DNA of 64,000 nt from Kribbella jejuensis (GCF_006715085.1 NZ_VFMM01000002.1:868001-932000), one strand, 5' to 3'. Numbered from the stretch's first letter, positions 1 to 9,250 are shown. Numbers and translations: made by a program. Notes: a model not told the origin generated them from the sequence alone.

Positions 1-861
1 AACTTCCGGCCGGGCGTACTCGACCGCCTCGGGTTCGGGAACGAGCGGCTGCACGAACTCAACCCCGGCCTGGTGATCCTGTCGATCACCGGCTTCGGGC
101 ACGACGGACCTGAGGGTGGCCGCGCCGGGTACGACCAGATCGCCCAGGGCGAGGGCGGTCTGATGAGCATCACCGGCGAGACCGAGCCGACGAAGGTCGG
201 CGCCCCGATCTCCGACCTGCTGGCCGGGATGTACGGCGCGTACGGTGCGCTGGCCGCGCTGCACGAGCGGTCGATCACCGGGAAGGGACGGGTCGTCCGC
301 ACCAGCCTGCTCGCGTCGGTCGTCGGTGTGCACGCGTTCCACGGGACGAAGTGGACGGTGGCGCACGAGCTTCCCGAGCGGGTCGGCAACCACCACGCAC
401 AGATCGCGCCGTACGGGCTCTACCGCACCCGCGACGACATCGTCCAGGTGGCGGTCGGCAGCGAAGGTCTGTGGCGCCTGTTCGCGCCGGTCGTCGGGCT
501 CGACCCGGACGACCATCGCTTCGCGACCAACCCGGACCGGGTCGCGCACCGCGACGAACTGACCGCCGCGATCGAGACCGCCTTCGCCGGGGATTCGGCC
601 GACGTCTGGCTGGAACGCCTTGCGGACAAGGGGATTCCGGCCGGTAAGGTCCGTGACTTCCAGCAGGTCTACGACTGGGAGCAGACCCGTTCCCAAGGCC
701 TGCTCATCGACGTCGAGCACCCGACCTTGGGCACTATCCAGCTCCCCGGCCCACCGCTCCGCTTCGACGACAACCCGTACGCCGGCGCCCGCGAAACCAA
801 CCTCCCACCACCCCGCCTGGGCGAGCACAACGAGTCGGTCAGAGCCTGGCTCGACGACTAG
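1..861 (+). CDS. CoA-transferase family III (CaiB/BaiF), 5' end outside window
   Basis: The frame is open from the first base, so the gene begins upstream; about 286 C-terminal residues are present. They carry the family III layout: an N-terminal stretch ending in LVILSITGFGHDGP, the segment GYDQIAQGEGGLMSITGE, then ISDLLAGMYGAYGALAAL, and a C-terminal small domain ending PPPRLGEHNESV. Family members move CoA between carboxylic acids, for example with formyl-CoA, carnitine or succinyl-CoA. The substrate cannot be told from this part, and the N-terminal region holding the catalytic Asp is not all visible. It ends 59 bp before the malic enzyme gene; no functional link is evident. Confidence 0.9.
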   Translation, partial: NFRPGVLDRLGFGNERLHELNPGLVILSITGFGHDGPEGGRAGYDQIAQGEGGLMSITGETEPTKVGAPISDLLAGMYGAYGALAALHERSITGKGRVVRTSLLASVVGVHAFHGTKWTVAHELPERVGNHHAQIAPYGLYRTRDDIVQVAVGSEGLWRLFAPVVGLDPDDHRFATNPDRVAHRDELTAAIETAFAGDSADVWLERLADKGIPAGKVRDFQQVYDWEQTRSQGLLIDVEHPTLGTIQLPGPPLRFDDNPYAGARETNLPPPRLGEHNESVRAWLDD

Positions 862-920
862 TCATGCACTTTACGTACGTAATCTCGGGGCATTACCAGT
901 GACGTGAGAGGATCACCCGC

Positions 921-2351
921 GTGACTGCATTGCCGAGTGTTTCGTACTCCATCACCGTTCGCCTCGAGGTGCCCGCGGGTGGCTCGACGGTGAGCAAGCT
1001 GACGACCGCGGTCGAGCAGGCCGGCGGTCTGGTCACCGCGCTCGACGTGACCGCGTCCGGCCACGAGCGGCTGCGGATCGACGTCACCTGTGCCGCGGCC
1101 GACACCGAGCACGCCGGCCGCCTGGTCGAGGCGATGCGCGCCGTACCGGGCGTCGAGATCGGCCGGGTCTCGGACCGGACGTTCCTGATGCACCTCGGCG
1201 GCAAGATCTCGATGGAGGCCAAGCACCCGATCCGCAACCGCGACGACCTCTCGATGATCTACACCCCGGGCGTCGCGCGGGTCTGCCTGGCGATCGCGGC
1301 CAACCCGGACGACGCCCGCCGGCTGACGATCAAGCGCAACAGCGTCGCGGTCGTCACCGACGGCTCGGCGGTGCTCGGTCTCGGCAACATCGGCCCGAAG
1401 GCCGCGCTGCCGGTGATGGAGGGCAAGGCCGCGCTCTTCAAGCGGTTCGCCGGAATCGACGCCTGGCCGTTGTGCCTGGACACCCAGGACCCGGACGAGA
1501 TCGTCTCGATCGTGAAGGCAATCGCGCCGGGCTTCGCGGGCATCAACCTGGAGGACATCTCCGCGCCGCGCTGCTTCGAGATCGAGGCGCGGCTGCGCGA
1601 GGAACTCGACATCCCGGTCTTCCACGACGACCAGCACGGTACGGCGGTGGTCGTGCTGGCGGCGCTGTACAACGCGTTGCGCGTGGTCGGCAAGGACATC
1701 AGCAACGTCCGTGTAGTGCTGTCCGGTGCCGGCGCGGCCGGTACGGCGATCCTCAAGCTGCTGCTCGCCGCCGGGGTCAAGGACACGTGCGTCGCGGACA
1801 TCGGCGGGGTCATCCACCCGGACCGCGACGGCCTGTCGCCGGAGCTGCGCTGGATCGCGGAGAACACCAACGCGGCCAAGTACAGCGGCGACCTGAAGGG
1901 TGCGCTCTCCGGTGCCGACGTGTTCATCGGTGTCTCCGCGCCGAACATCCTGGACGGCGCGGACATCGCCACGATGAACGAGGACGCGATTGTGTTCGCG
2001 CTGGCGAACCCGACGCCCGAGGTCGACCCGACCGAGGCCGGCGAGCACGCGGCCGTGGTGGCCACCGGCCGGAGCGACTACCCGAACCAGATCAACAACG
2101 TGCTGGTCTTCCCGGGCGTCTTCCGTGGTCTGCTCGACGCACAGTCCTCGAAGGTCTCGGTCGACATGGAGCTGGCCGCCGCGCGAGCGCTGGCCGGCGT
2201 GGTCACCGACGAGGAGCTGAACGCGACGTACATCGTGCCCAGCGTCTTCCACCCGGAGGTGCACACCCGGGTCGCGCACGCGGTCCGGGACGCGGCCGGC
2301 GGCAAGGCACCGGCGCACGAGAACTTCCCGGACGACGCGCCGGCGCTGTGA
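921..2351 (+). CDS. NAD-dependent malic enzyme with N-terminal ACT domain
   Basis: Oxidative decarboxylation of malate to pyruvate. Residues 6-85 resemble an ACT domain, usually a small-molecule sensor. The malic N-terminal domain follows (IYTPGVAR at 113-120 with the catalytic Tyr, K169 in MEGKAALF, E211/D212 in GINLEDI and D236/D237 in FHDDQHGTA as metal ligands), then a Rossmann domain with GAGAAG at 269-274. The 476-aa length fits the short bacterial enzymes with an ACT domain. The start is GTG at 921, chosen because the ACT domain begins directly after it. The VanZ-like gene follows 7 bp later, suggesting co-transcription. Cofactor preference (NAD or NADP) is inferred from family, not from a decisive residue. 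Confidence 0.93.
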   Translation: MTALPSVSYSITVRLEVPAGGSTVSKLTTAVEQAGGLVTALDVTASGHERLRIDVTCAAADTEHAGRLVEAMRAVPGVEIGRVSDRTFLMHLGGKISMEAKHPIRNRDDLSMIYTPGVARVCLAIAANPDDARRLTIKRNSVAVVTDGSAVLGLGNIGPKAALPVMEGKAALFKRFAGIDAWPLCLDTQDPDEIVSIVKAIAPGFAGINLEDISAPRCFEIEARLREELDIPVFHDDQHGTAVVVLAALYNALRVVGKDISNVRVVLSGAGAAGTAILKLLLAAGVKDTCVADIGGVIHPDRDGLSPELRWIAENTNAAKYSGDLKGALSGADVFIGVSAPNILDGADIATMNEDAIVFALANPTPEVDPTEAGEHAAVVATGRSDYPNQINNVLVFPGVFRGLLDAQSSKVSVDMELAAARALAGVVTDEELNATYIVPSVFHPEVHTRVAHAVRDAAGGKAPAHENFPDDAPAL

Positions 2352-2358
2352 CTCCTGC

Positions 2359-2742
2359 ATGACGACAACGACGGAAACCCGGTCCCGCGCCGGGATCTGG
2401 GTCTGGCGGATCGCCTTCGTCGCCGCGGTGGCGCTGCAGCTGTACGGCGTCTACGCGCCGCGCGAGGCCGGTCCGAACCTCGGCATCCCGCAGATCGACA
2501 AGGTCGCGCACGCGTTCCTGTTCGGCGCGGTGGCGTTCACCGGGCTGAAGGCCGGCTTGCCCGCGCGCTGGTTGCTCGGGGCACTGGCCGCGAACGCGGT
2601 GGTCAGCGAACTCGTGCAGCACTGGTTCCTGCCGCAGCGCGACGGCGACCCGTTCGACACACTCGCGGACCTCGCCGGGGTCGCGCTCGGCGCCTGGCTC
2701 GCGACGGTCGACTGGCTGCGCGCACCTCGGCGTACGTCGTGA
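2359..2742 (+). CDS. VanZ-like small membrane protein
   Basis: 127 aa with hydrophobic segments at about 12-30, 48-66, 69-86 and 100-117. The pattern around IDKVAHAFLFGAVAFTGL and DTLADLAGVALGAWLA matches VanZ-like proteins, where an Asp-Lys-x-x-His segment starts a helix and a conserved Asp lies in the last one. The role of most family members is unknown; VanZ itself gives low-level teicoplanin resistance. It lies 7 bp after the malic enzyme gene and is probably in the same transcript. Confidence 0.75.
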   Translation: MTTTTETRSRAGIWVWRIAFVAAVALQLYGVYAPREAGPNLGIPQIDKVAHAFLFGAVAFTGLKAGLPARWLLGALAANAVVSELVQHWFLPQRDGDPFDTLADLAGVALGAWLATVDWLRAPRRTS

Positions 2743-2769
2743 CGCCTCGCCGTACGCCATGATGGAGGT

Positions 2770-3327
2770 ATGACGGTCTCGACCCTGACCGGTTCGCTGC
2801 TGGTGGCGACCCCGTTGCTCGACGAGCCGCCGTTCCGCCGGTCGGTGATCCTGCTGCTGGACCACGACGACGACGGCGCGCTCGGGGTGGTGGTGAACCG
2901 TGCCGCAGACCTGTCCGTGGACCGGGTGCTGCCGAACTGGTCGTCGGCCGTCGACGAACCGGGCGTGCTGTTCATGGGCGGCCCGGTCGGTACCGACAGC
3001 GCGCTCGCGGTTGCCGAGGTGGCCGGCGACATCAACCCGCCGGGCTGGCGGGAGTGCTTCGGGCGGATCGGGCTGGTCGACCTCGACGTACCGCCGGAGC
3101 TGCTCGCGGGCGCGATCACCCGGATGCGGATCTTCGCCGGGTACGCCGGCTGGTCCAGCGGGCAGCTGGAGGGCGAGATCGCCGAGGGCGCCTGGTACGT
3201 CGTGGAGTCCGAACCGGCGGACGTGTTCGGCCACGACCCGGACACGCTCTGGCGACGGGTGCTCCGCCGCCAGACCGACCAGATGGCCTACGTGTCGACG
3301 TACCCGGACGACCCGTCCCAGAACTGA
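2770..3327 (+). CDS. YqgE/AlgH family protein
   Basis: 185 aa with the YqgE/AlgH (DUF179) pattern: LTGSLLVATPLLDEPPFRRSV at the N-terminus, LLDHDDDGALGVVVNR, VLFMGGPVG around residue 75, and FAGYAGWSSGQLEGEI around 120. These proteins have a compact mixed alpha/beta fold; AlgH was linked to alginate regulation in Pseudomonas, but the biochemical role is unknown. Start ATG at 2770 follows GGAGG. It converges on the DUF3039 gene, with 15 bp between the stops. Confidence 0.93.
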   Translation: MTVSTLTGSLLVATPLLDEPPFRRSVILLLDHDDDGALGVVVNRAADLSVDRVLPNWSSAVDEPGVLFMGGPVGTDSALAVAEVAGDINPPGWRECFGRIGLVDLDVPPELLAGAITRMRIFAGYAGWSSGQLEGEIAEGAWYVVESEPADVFGHDPDTLWRRVLRRQTDQMAYVSTYPDDPSQN

Positions 3328-3342
3328 CCGGGGTGCTGCCGG

Positions 3343-3609
3343 CTACTCGTCGCCGTCGTCGTCGCCCGGGTTGAGCGAGTCCCAGATCTCCTTGCACTCG
3401 GGGCAGACCGGGAACCGCTGCGGGTCGCGGCTGGGCACCCACACCTTGCCGCAGAGCGCGACCACCGGCGTGCCCATCACCATCGCCTCGGTCAGCTTGT
3501 CCTTCGGCACGTAGTGCGAGAACCGCTCGTGATCACCAGGCTCCGCCGGCGCCGTCTGGGCCCGCTCGTCGACAACCGTCTCCGCGCCGGGGGTCAGCTG
3601 AGTACTCAT
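3343..3609 (-). CDS. DUF3039 domain protein
   Basis: 88 aa. The second half reads HYVPKDKLTEAMVMGTPVVA then LCGKVWVPSRDPQRFPVCPECKEIWD, the actinobacterial DUF3039 signature with a Cys followed by a CxxC knuckle, probably binding zinc. The function is unknown. The start at 3609 is the first ATG giving the family length. A much longer open frame continues upstream antisense to the helicase gene, but it is the shadow expected in GC-rich DNA. Confidence 0.88.
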   Translation of the reverse strand: MSTQLTPGAETVVDERAQTAPAEPGDHERFSHYVPKDKLTEAMVMGTPVVALCGKVWVPSRDPQRFPVCPECKEIWDSLNPGDDDGDE

Positions 3610-3730
3610 ACCCCCGAGTGTAGGACGTGTCACCAGCCGACCCGGAACTTTTCCACAGCTTCGGGATTCCCGGGGCAACCCGGGGCAGATCGCGGCACCT
3701 TCTCTGGCGTGACCGACCGAAGGAGGCAGT

Positions 3731-4303
3731 ATGAGTGCTGTGGAACCCATCCCGACCGGCAACCCGTGGCTGGAGCCGCCGGGTGCGCCGCTGACGAGAG
3801 CCGATCTCGATCGAATGCCCGATGACGGCCGCCGGCACGAGCTCGTCGACGGAGTGCTGCTCGTGACCCCGGCGCCGGCCATCCGGCACCAGATCATCGC
3901 CGGCAACCTCAACGACGTTCTCAGGCGGGCCTGCCCGGCCGAGTTCCTGGTGCTGTTCGCGCCGGTCGACGTGGTGCTGGCGGCGGACACCGTGCTGGAG
4001 CCGGATCTCGTGGTCGCTCCGAGGGATGCATTCACCGAGCGTGATCTCCCGGGGCCGCCGCTGCTCGCCGTCGAAGTGTTGTCGCCCAGCACAAGGCGCT
4101 TCGACGTGATGGTGAAGTTCTCCCGGCTCGAGGCCGCCGGGTGCCCGGCGTACTGGGTGGTGGATCCCGACACGCCGAGTCTGATCGCCTGGGAACTGCA
4201 GGACGGTGCATACGTGCAGGTCGCGAAGGCCACCGGGGACGAGGCGGCGCACCTGACGAGCCCGTTCGAGGTGACGGTGGTGCCTGCGGATCTGCTCTCG
4301 TAA
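3731..4303 (+). CDS. Uma2 family endonuclease-like protein (DUF820)
   Basis: 190 aa of the Uma2 fold, a PD-(D/E)xK nuclease-like family. Visible elements: RRHELVDGVLLVTPAPAIRHQ (conserved Glu and Gly), EPDLVVAPRD with the metal-binding Asp, LLAVEVLSPSTRRFD with the ExxSPST motif, and YWVVDPDTPSLIAWEL. An AGGAGG Shine-Dalgarno sequence at 3721-3726 precedes ATG 3731. The cellular role of Uma2 proteins is unknown; they are numerous in actinobacteria, cyanobacteria and Deinococcus. The gene stands alone before the helicase gene. Confidence 0.9.
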   Translation: MSAVEPIPTGNPWLEPPGAPLTRADLDRMPDDGRRHELVDGVLLVTPAPAIRHQIIAGNLNDVLRRACPAEFLVLFAPVDVVLAADTVLEPDLVVAPRDAFTERDLPGPPLLAVEVLSPSTRRFDVMVKFSRLEAAGCPAYWVVDPDTPSLIAWELQDGAYVQVAKATGDEAAHLTSPFEVTVVPADLLS

Positions 4304-4362
4304 CCGATCTCGGGTAACCTTCCTGCCCGGCACACTGTCGACCTTCGGGGGAGTAGCTGTCT

Positions 4363-6153
4363 GTGGATTCGCACGTGCCGGCCAATCCTGCTGTCCTGCC
4401 ACCGGCCTATCCGGACCGCGCAGCGTGGGGTACCGCGAGCAAGCTGCGAGCCTGGCAGGCCGAGGCGCTTCAGCAGTACCTGGACACCAACCCGCGGGAC
4501 TTCCTCGCGGTCGCGACGCCGGGCGCCGGTAAGACGACGTTCGCGCTGACCGTGGCCGCCGAGCTGCTGCAGCGGCGGCTGATCGAGCGGATCACCGTGG
4601 TGACGCCGACCGAGCACCTCAAGGTGCAGTGGGCCGAGGCGGCGGACCGGGCCGGGATCGCCATCGACCCCGCCTTCGCCGGGCGCCGCGGGAAGACCAA
4701 CAAGGACTACCAGGGCGTCGCGGTGACGTATGCCGGGGTCGCGGTGAACCCGCTGGCCTTCCGGGTCCGTACCGAGCGGTTCAAGACGCTGGTCATCCTC
4801 GACGAGGTGCACCACGGCGGCGACGCGCTGAGCTGGGGTGAGGGCGTCCGCGAGGCGTTCGAGCCCGCCACGCGCCGGCTCTGCCTGACCGGGACACCGT
4901 TCCGCAGCGACGACAACCCGATTCCCTTCGTCACGTACGAGGAGGGTCACGACGGCGTCGCCCGGAGCAAGGCGGACTACACCTACGGGTACGGTCATGC
5001 CCTCCGCGACCACGTCGTCCGTCCCGTCATCTTCATGTCGTACTCCGGCGAGATGCGCTGGCGGACCAAGGCCGGCGACGAGGTCGCGGCGCGGCTCGGC
5101 GAGCCGCTGACCAAGGACCTGACGGCGCAGGCGCTGCGGACCGCGCTCGACCCGGCCGGCGAGTGGATGGGCGCCGTGCTCGCGGCCGCCGACAAGCGGC
5201 TGACCGAGGTCCGCCGGCACATGCCGGACGCCGGTGCGCTGGTGATCTCGGGCGACCAGAACACCGCCCGCGCGTACGCCAAGACCCTCCGCGAGCTCAC
5301 CGGCGAGGCGCCGACGGTCGTCCTGTCCGACGAGAAGGCGGCGAGCAAGAAGATCGCCAAGTTCTCCGAGGACAACTCGCGCTGGATGGTCGCGGTCCGG
5401 ATGGTGTCCGAGGGTGTCGACGTACCGCGGCTGGCGGTCGGGGTGTACGCGACGCCGACCTCGACGCCGCTGTTCTTCGCGCAGGCCGTCGGGCGGTTCG
5501 TCCGGGCCCGCAAGCGCGGTGAGACGGCCTCGGTGTTCGTGCCGTCGGTGACCCGGCTGCTCGGGTTCGCCGCCGAGATGGAGGTCGAGCGCGACCACGT
5601 CCTCGGCCGGAAGAACAGCAACGACGGCGGCGACATCTTCGCGCTCGAGGACGACCTGCTGAAGCAGGCGAACCAGACCGAGGGCGCGAGCGACGAGCTC
5701 GAGGGCAACTTCGAGGCGCTCGGCTCGGACGCCAGCTTCGACCGCGTGGTGTTCGACGGCGGCGACTACGGCACCGGCGGCGAGAACGCGTCGGACGAGG
5801 AGTTGGACTTCCTCGGCCTGCCCGGTCTGCTGGAGCCGGACCAGGTCCGCGAGCTGCTGCACAAGCGGCAGCAGAAGTCGCTGGCCGCGCAGAAGAAGTC
5901 GCAACGCTCGACCAGCGATCGCGAGGACCCGACACCGACCGAGCTGGCCACGCACGAGCAGATCTCATTGCTGCGGCGTGAGCTCAACGGCCTGGTCGCT
6001 GCCTGGCATCACCGCACCGGTCAGCCGCACGGCGTGATCCACAACGAGCTGCGCCGCAAGCTGGGCGGCCCGGCGGCGGCGCACGCGTCGTCGATCCAGT
6101 TGAAGGAACGGATCGAGCTGATCCGCGACTGGGCGACGCAGCGCCGCGCCTGA
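4363..6153 (+). CDS. DEAD/DEAH-box superfamily 2 helicase
   Basis: 596 aa. SF2 motifs occur in order: Q-motif-like LRAWQAEALQQYL, Walker A TPGAGKTT at about 52-59, motif II DEVH at 147-150, motif III-like LTGTPFRSD, and a C-terminal helicase domain ending FFAQAVGRFVRARKRGE (motif VI). A charged C-terminal region with KRQQKSLAAQKKSQRS follows, rich in Gln and Lys. Start is GTG 4363 with GGGGGAG 12 bases upstream. It resembles restriction-type or UvsW-like SF2 helicases common in actinobacteria. The substrate (DNA or RNA) cannot be assigned. Confidence 0.92.
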   Translation: MDSHVPANPAVLPPAYPDRAAWGTASKLRAWQAEALQQYLDTNPRDFLAVATPGAGKTTFALTVAAELLQRRLIERITVVTPTEHLKVQWAEAADRAGIAIDPAFAGRRGKTNKDYQGVAVTYAGVAVNPLAFRVRTERFKTLVILDEVHHGGDALSWGEGVREAFEPATRRLCLTGTPFRSDDNPIPFVTYEEGHDGVARSKADYTYGYGHALRDHVVRPVIFMSYSGEMRWRTKAGDEVAARLGEPLTKDLTAQALRTALDPAGEWMGAVLAAADKRLTEVRRHMPDAGALVISGDQNTARAYAKTLRELTGEAPTVVLSDEKAASKKIAKFSEDNSRWMVAVRMVSEGVDVPRLAVGVYATPTSTPLFFAQAVGRFVRARKRGETASVFVPSVTRLLGFAAEMEVERDHVLGRKNSNDGGDIFALEDDLLKQANQTEGASDELEGNFEALGSDASFDRVVFDGGDYGTGGENASDEELDFLGLPGLLEPDQVRELLHKRQQKSLAAQKKSQRSTSDREDPTPTELATHEQISLLRRELNGLVAAWHHRTGQPHGVIHNELRRKLGGPAAAHASSIQLKERIELIRDWATQRRA

Positions 6154-6157
6154 CAAC

Positions 6158-7000
6158 TCAGGGTTTGCTGGTCAGTTCCTGCGTGCCGATCACGTCCAGG
6201 AGGCGGATCGCCTGATCGGACGGCGATCCGGGCTCGGCCGTATAGAGCACGACGCGCTGATCGCGTTCGGGCACCACGAGCACCTCACAGATGACGTCGA
6301 TCCGGCCGACCTGCGGGTGGTAGATCGTCTGGCACAGCGACTGCTGCCGGCCGACTTCGTGCCGTGCCCAGATCTCCGCGAACTCCGGACTGCCGGCCCG
6401 CAGATCGGCGACCAACCGGGCGAGCTCTGGGTCGTCGGGGTACGTGCTGGTCGCCGCGCGTAGATCGGCCGCCGCCTCGCGGGCGAACTCCCGCGTGGCC
6501 TCCTCGCCGAACAGCTCCACCTGCCGGTCGGTCAGGAACCGCAACCGCAGCAGGTTCCGCTCCCGCGGAGGGAGCGCGGAGAAGTCCGTGATCAACGCGG
6601 CCGCCAGCGGATTCCACGCGAGGACGTCGTACTTTGCGTCCAGGACCAGCCCCGGTACGTCGAGGCGCGCGAGCATCCGCAGTACTCCGGAACGCACGTC
6701 CGACGGGGGTCCGGGTGGTGGCGCCGGCTGCTCGCCGGCCAGCCGGAACAGGTGGGCGCGCTCGTCATCCGACAGCCGTAGCGCGCGGGCCAGACCGGTG
6801 AGGACCGGGCGGGACGGGCGCGGACCGCGGGCCTGTTCGAGGCGGGTGTAGTAGTCCGTCGACATGGTCGCGAGGCTTGCGACCTCCTCGCGGCGGAGAC
6901 CGGGCGTACGGCGGCGCAGTCCGGCGGGGAGTCCTACGTCGGACGGTTGCAGCGCTTCCCGCCGTACTCGGAGGAACTCCGCCAGCCCTTCGCGATCCAC
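6158..7000 (-). CDS. XRE-family regulator with MmyB-like ligand domain
   Basis: 280 aa. The N-terminal helix-turn-helix includes RRTPGLRREEVASLATMSTDYYTRLEQ (residues about 29-56), typical of the MmyB group. The C-terminal half (about 105-270) matches the MmyB-like PAS-type ligand-binding domain: VLDAKYDVLAWNPLAAALI, and RHEVGRQQSLCQTIYHPQVG. Such regulators typically control an adjacent, divergently transcribed oxidoreductase. Here the SDR gene starts 101 bp away on the other strand, so it is the probable target. The ligand is unknown. Confidence 0.9.
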   Translation of the reverse strand: MDREGLAEFLRVRREALQPSDVGLPAGLRRRTPGLRREEVASLATMSTDYYTRLEQARGPRPSRPVLTGLARALRLSDDERAHLFRLAGEQPAPPPGPPSDVRSGVLRMLARLDVPGLVLDAKYDVLAWNPLAAALITDFSALPPRERNLLRLRFLTDRQVELFGEEATREFAREAAADLRAATSTYPDDPELARLVADLRAGSPEFAEIWARHEVGRQQSLCQTIYHPQVGRIDVICEVLVVPERDQRVVLYTAEPGSPSDQAIRLLDVIGTQELTSKP

Positions 7001-7101
7001 CGTCCCAGGATCGCAGGGCCGCTCGCCGGTATCCAGGGAGTGCCGGTCCCAGGGTCGGCTCGCTCTGCCTCGCGCGGCGCGGGAGCCGGAGGGTTGACGG
7101 C

Positions 7102-7830
7102 ATGAACACGAACAAGATCGCGCTCGTCACGGGCGCCAACAAGGGCATCGGCAAGGAGATCGCGCGGCAGCTGGGAGCGCTCGGGTTCACCGTGCTGGTC
7201 GGATCGCGGGACGCCGAGCGTGGAGCGGTCGCGGCGAAGGAACTGGTTGCCGAGGGCCACGATGCGGTCGTGCTGCCGTTGGAGGTGACGTCTGCCGAGT
7301 CGGTCGCCGCTGCCGCCGCTACGGTCGAGGCTGCATATGGGCGGCTCGACGTACTGGTGAACAACGCCGCGATCATCCCGGCGGGGGACGGGCCGGTGTC
7401 GGAGGTGGCGAGCGACGTACTGCGGTCCGCGTTCGAAACCAATGTGATCGGCCTGGTCGCGGTGACGCGGGCCTTCCTGCCGCTGCTGCGCAAGGCGCCA
7501 GCCGCGCGGGTGGTGAACCTCTCGACGTCGCTGGCGTCGTTCGCGCAGGTCGGCGACCCGGACTCACGAATGTCGACGGTGACGACCCTCGGCTACAACT
7601 CATCGAAGGCGGCCGCGAACATGGTCACCGTAATGCTCGCCAACGAACTCCGCGACACAGGCATCCTCGTCAACGCCGCCGACCCAGGCAACTGCGCCAC
7701 CGACATGGGCGGCTGGAACGCCCCCCGCACTCCCGCAGAGGGCGCCGCCGTCGCAGTCACCCTGGCAACCCTCGACAAGAACGACCCAACCGGCCACGTC
7801 TACGCAGAAGAAGGCCGCCTACCCTGGTAA
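7102..7830 (+). CDS. SDR family oxidoreductase
   Basis: 242 aa. NAD(P)-binding TGANKGIGKE at about 9-18, NNAAI motif, catalytic Ser in VVNLSTSLAS and YNSSKAA with the YxxxK pair. The sequence is close to plant and bacterial carbonyl-reductase-like SDRs that have a Tyr-Asn-Ser-Ser-Lys motif. ATG 7102 is the first start in a sensible place before the Rossmann fold. It is divergent from the MmyB-type regulator, its likely controller. The last 200 bases use C/A-rich codons unlike the first half of the gene. Confidence 0.9.
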   Translation: MNTNKIALVTGANKGIGKEIARQLGALGFTVLVGSRDAERGAVAAKELVAEGHDAVVLPLEVTSAESVAAAAATVEAAYGRLDVLVNNAAIIPAGDGPVSEVASDVLRSAFETNVIGLVAVTRAFLPLLRKAPAARVVNLSTSLASFAQVGDPDSRMSTVTTLGYNSSKAAANMVTVMLANELRDTGILVNAADPGNCATDMGGWNAPRTPAEGAAVAVTLATLDKNDPTGHVYAEEGRLPW

Positions 7831-7942
7831 CCACCCAACCCCCGGCCCGCGTCACCCCCACGCCCTGACACCAAACCCTCCGCCCCGCACCCAGAGCGCC
7901 CCAACCGATGAAGCCGGGCGCCGCGGGGTGGTTCGGGTGGTT

Positions 7943-8491
7943 TTAGACGGTGGCGCCGGACCAGGCTAGGGCTTGTTTTAGGAGTTGGCCTCGGCCGCCC
8001 TCTAGGTCGTTGAGGAGGCTTGGGGCCAGGGCTTCCTCTGGGGTTAGCCAGGTGAGTTCGAGGGCGTCCTGGCGGGGGTTGCATTCGCCGGTGACCGGTA
8101 CGACGTACACGAGGGCGACGGCGTGCTGCCGGGGGTCGTGTAGTGGGGTCATGCCGGGGAACGGGAAGTACTCCGCGACCGTCACTGGGACGAGCGTCGC
8201 GGGCAGCCGGGGGAACGCCGTCGGGCCGAGGTCCTTCTCGATGTTCCGCTGCAGGGCGTCCCGGATCGACTCGTTGTGCAGCACCCGCCCGGACACCAGC
8301 GTGCGGGTGATCTCACCGGTCGCGGGCGAGGTCCGCAGCAGTACCCCGATGTGCTCGATCTGCCCGAGCGTGTCCACCCGCGCCGGCACGGCCTCCACGT
8401 ACAGGATCGGAACCCGCGTCCGGGTCTCGGCCAACGCGAACTCGGACAGCCACCCAGGATTCGGGTCAGGCGTTTGCAGCGACGACGTCAT
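7943..8491 (-). CDS. DUF4916 (NUDIX-like) protein
   Basis: 182 aa. The pattern WLSEFALAETRTRVPILYVEAVPAR, then HIGVLLRT and SGRVLHNESIRDALQRNIEKDLG, and VALVYVVPVTGE, fits DUF4916, an actinobacterial family with a NUDIX-type fold. The canonical NUDIX box GX5EX7REUXEEXGU is only partly preserved (RVLHNESIRDALQRNIEKDLG), so hydrolase activity is uncertain. Start ATG 8491 is chosen; an upstream in-frame start at 8536 would add 15 residues without family similarity. It converges on the SDR gene. The last codons are C/A-rich. Confidence 0.82.
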   Translation of the reverse strand: MTSSLQTPDPNPGWLSEFALAETRTRVPILYVEAVPARVDTLGQIEHIGVLLRTSPATGEITRTLVSGRVLHNESIRDALQRNIEKDLGPTAFPRLPATLVPVTVAEYFPFPGMTPLHDPRQHAVALVYVVPVTGECNPRQDALELTWLTPEEALAPSLLNDLEGGRGQLLKQALAWSGATV

Positions 8492-8602
8492 GTGCACATC
8501 TTCGCCTAAGCCCGCGCCCGCCGGTCCATCGCCCACTGCCGGGCGCCTCGGTACGGCGGCTCAGTACGGCGCCTCGGGACGGCGCTGGACCGGCAGACCG
8601 GC

Positions 8603-9250
8603 CTATGGTCTGAAAGCTGCCCGGTACTGGGATGGGCTCAGGCCGAATGTTGAGCGGAACCGGCGGGTGGCGTGGCTCGGGTCGTGCCAGCCGACTGCGG
8701 CGCCGATGGTCGCGACCGGTAGTTCGGTCTCGATCAGCAACCCGGCCGCACGCTCGGCGCGGATCCGATTGAGGTACGCCATCGGCGACATCCCGACGGA
8801 CTTCCCGAACACCCGAACCAAGTACCCCGGCGCAAGGTTCACCCGAGCCCCCAACCGCTCGAGCGTCCACGGCTCGGCCAGGTCAGCCTCCAATACCCGC
8901 ATCGCATGCTCCACCCCCGGATGCACCGCCGCCCGCAGGCCTGCTCCGCCTGGCACCAGGGCCCCCGAGAGCAGCCCGAACACATCCGGTCCGAGGTAGG
9001 CGTTGCGGACGATCAGGGCGGTGCAGTTGATGTAGCCGTGCCATTCGCCCGGGCGGATGACTACCACTGAGTCCGGCACCAGCGGGACCTCACCCGCCGC
9101 TGACACGTGTGTCCCGGAGCCGGCGACGACCACGGCGATCTCGAAGAAGGCGTGGCTGTGGATGGCGACGTCTGCGACGAGTTCGATCCGCTCACCGGCA
9201 ACCGGTAGCCGTGGATCCGGGAACACCTCGCTGCTCAGCACGTTGTGCAC
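8603..9250 (-). CDS. AraC family transcriptional regulator
   Basis: 215 aa. An N-terminal cupin-like sensor (HSHAFFEIAVVVAGSGTHVS, residues about 30-50; VIRPGEWHGY) is followed by two helix-turn-helix motifs: WTLERLGARVNLAPGYLVRVFGKSVGMSPMAYLNRIR, then LPVATIGAAVGWHDPSHATRRFRSTFGLSPSQYR. It is divergent from the phytanoyl-CoA dioxygenase-like gene, with 126 bp between the starts, and is probably its regulator. The sensor region suggests a small carbohydrate or similar effector, but this is only inferred from family habits. Confidence 0.93.
   Translation of the reverse strand: MHNVLSSEVFPDPRLPVAGERIELVADVAIHSHAFFEIAVVVAGSGTHVSAAGEVPLVPDSVVVIRPGEWHGYINCTALIVRNAYLGPDVFGLLSGALVPGGAGLRAAVHPGVEHAMRVLEADLAEPWTLERLGARVNLAPGYLVRVFGKSVGMSPMAYLNRIRAERAAGLLIETELPVATIGAAVGWHDPSHATRRFRSTFGLSPSQYRAAFRP

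Noticed and set aside
3652..3660. TTTTCCACA, a near DnaA box
   Set aside because: Single copy with no cluster, AT-rich region or replication genes nearby; not evidence for an origin.
3343..5955. Long open frame antisense to the helicase and Uma2 genes
   Set aside because: Only its last 88 residues match a family (DUF3039). The rest is Arg/Gly/Leu-rich shadow text of a GC-rich sense gene.
7829..7942. AACCACCC and GGGTGGTT complementary ends between the SDR and DUF4916 genes
   Set aside because: Loop is about 98 bases and both sequences are low-complexity; no T-run, so not called a terminator.
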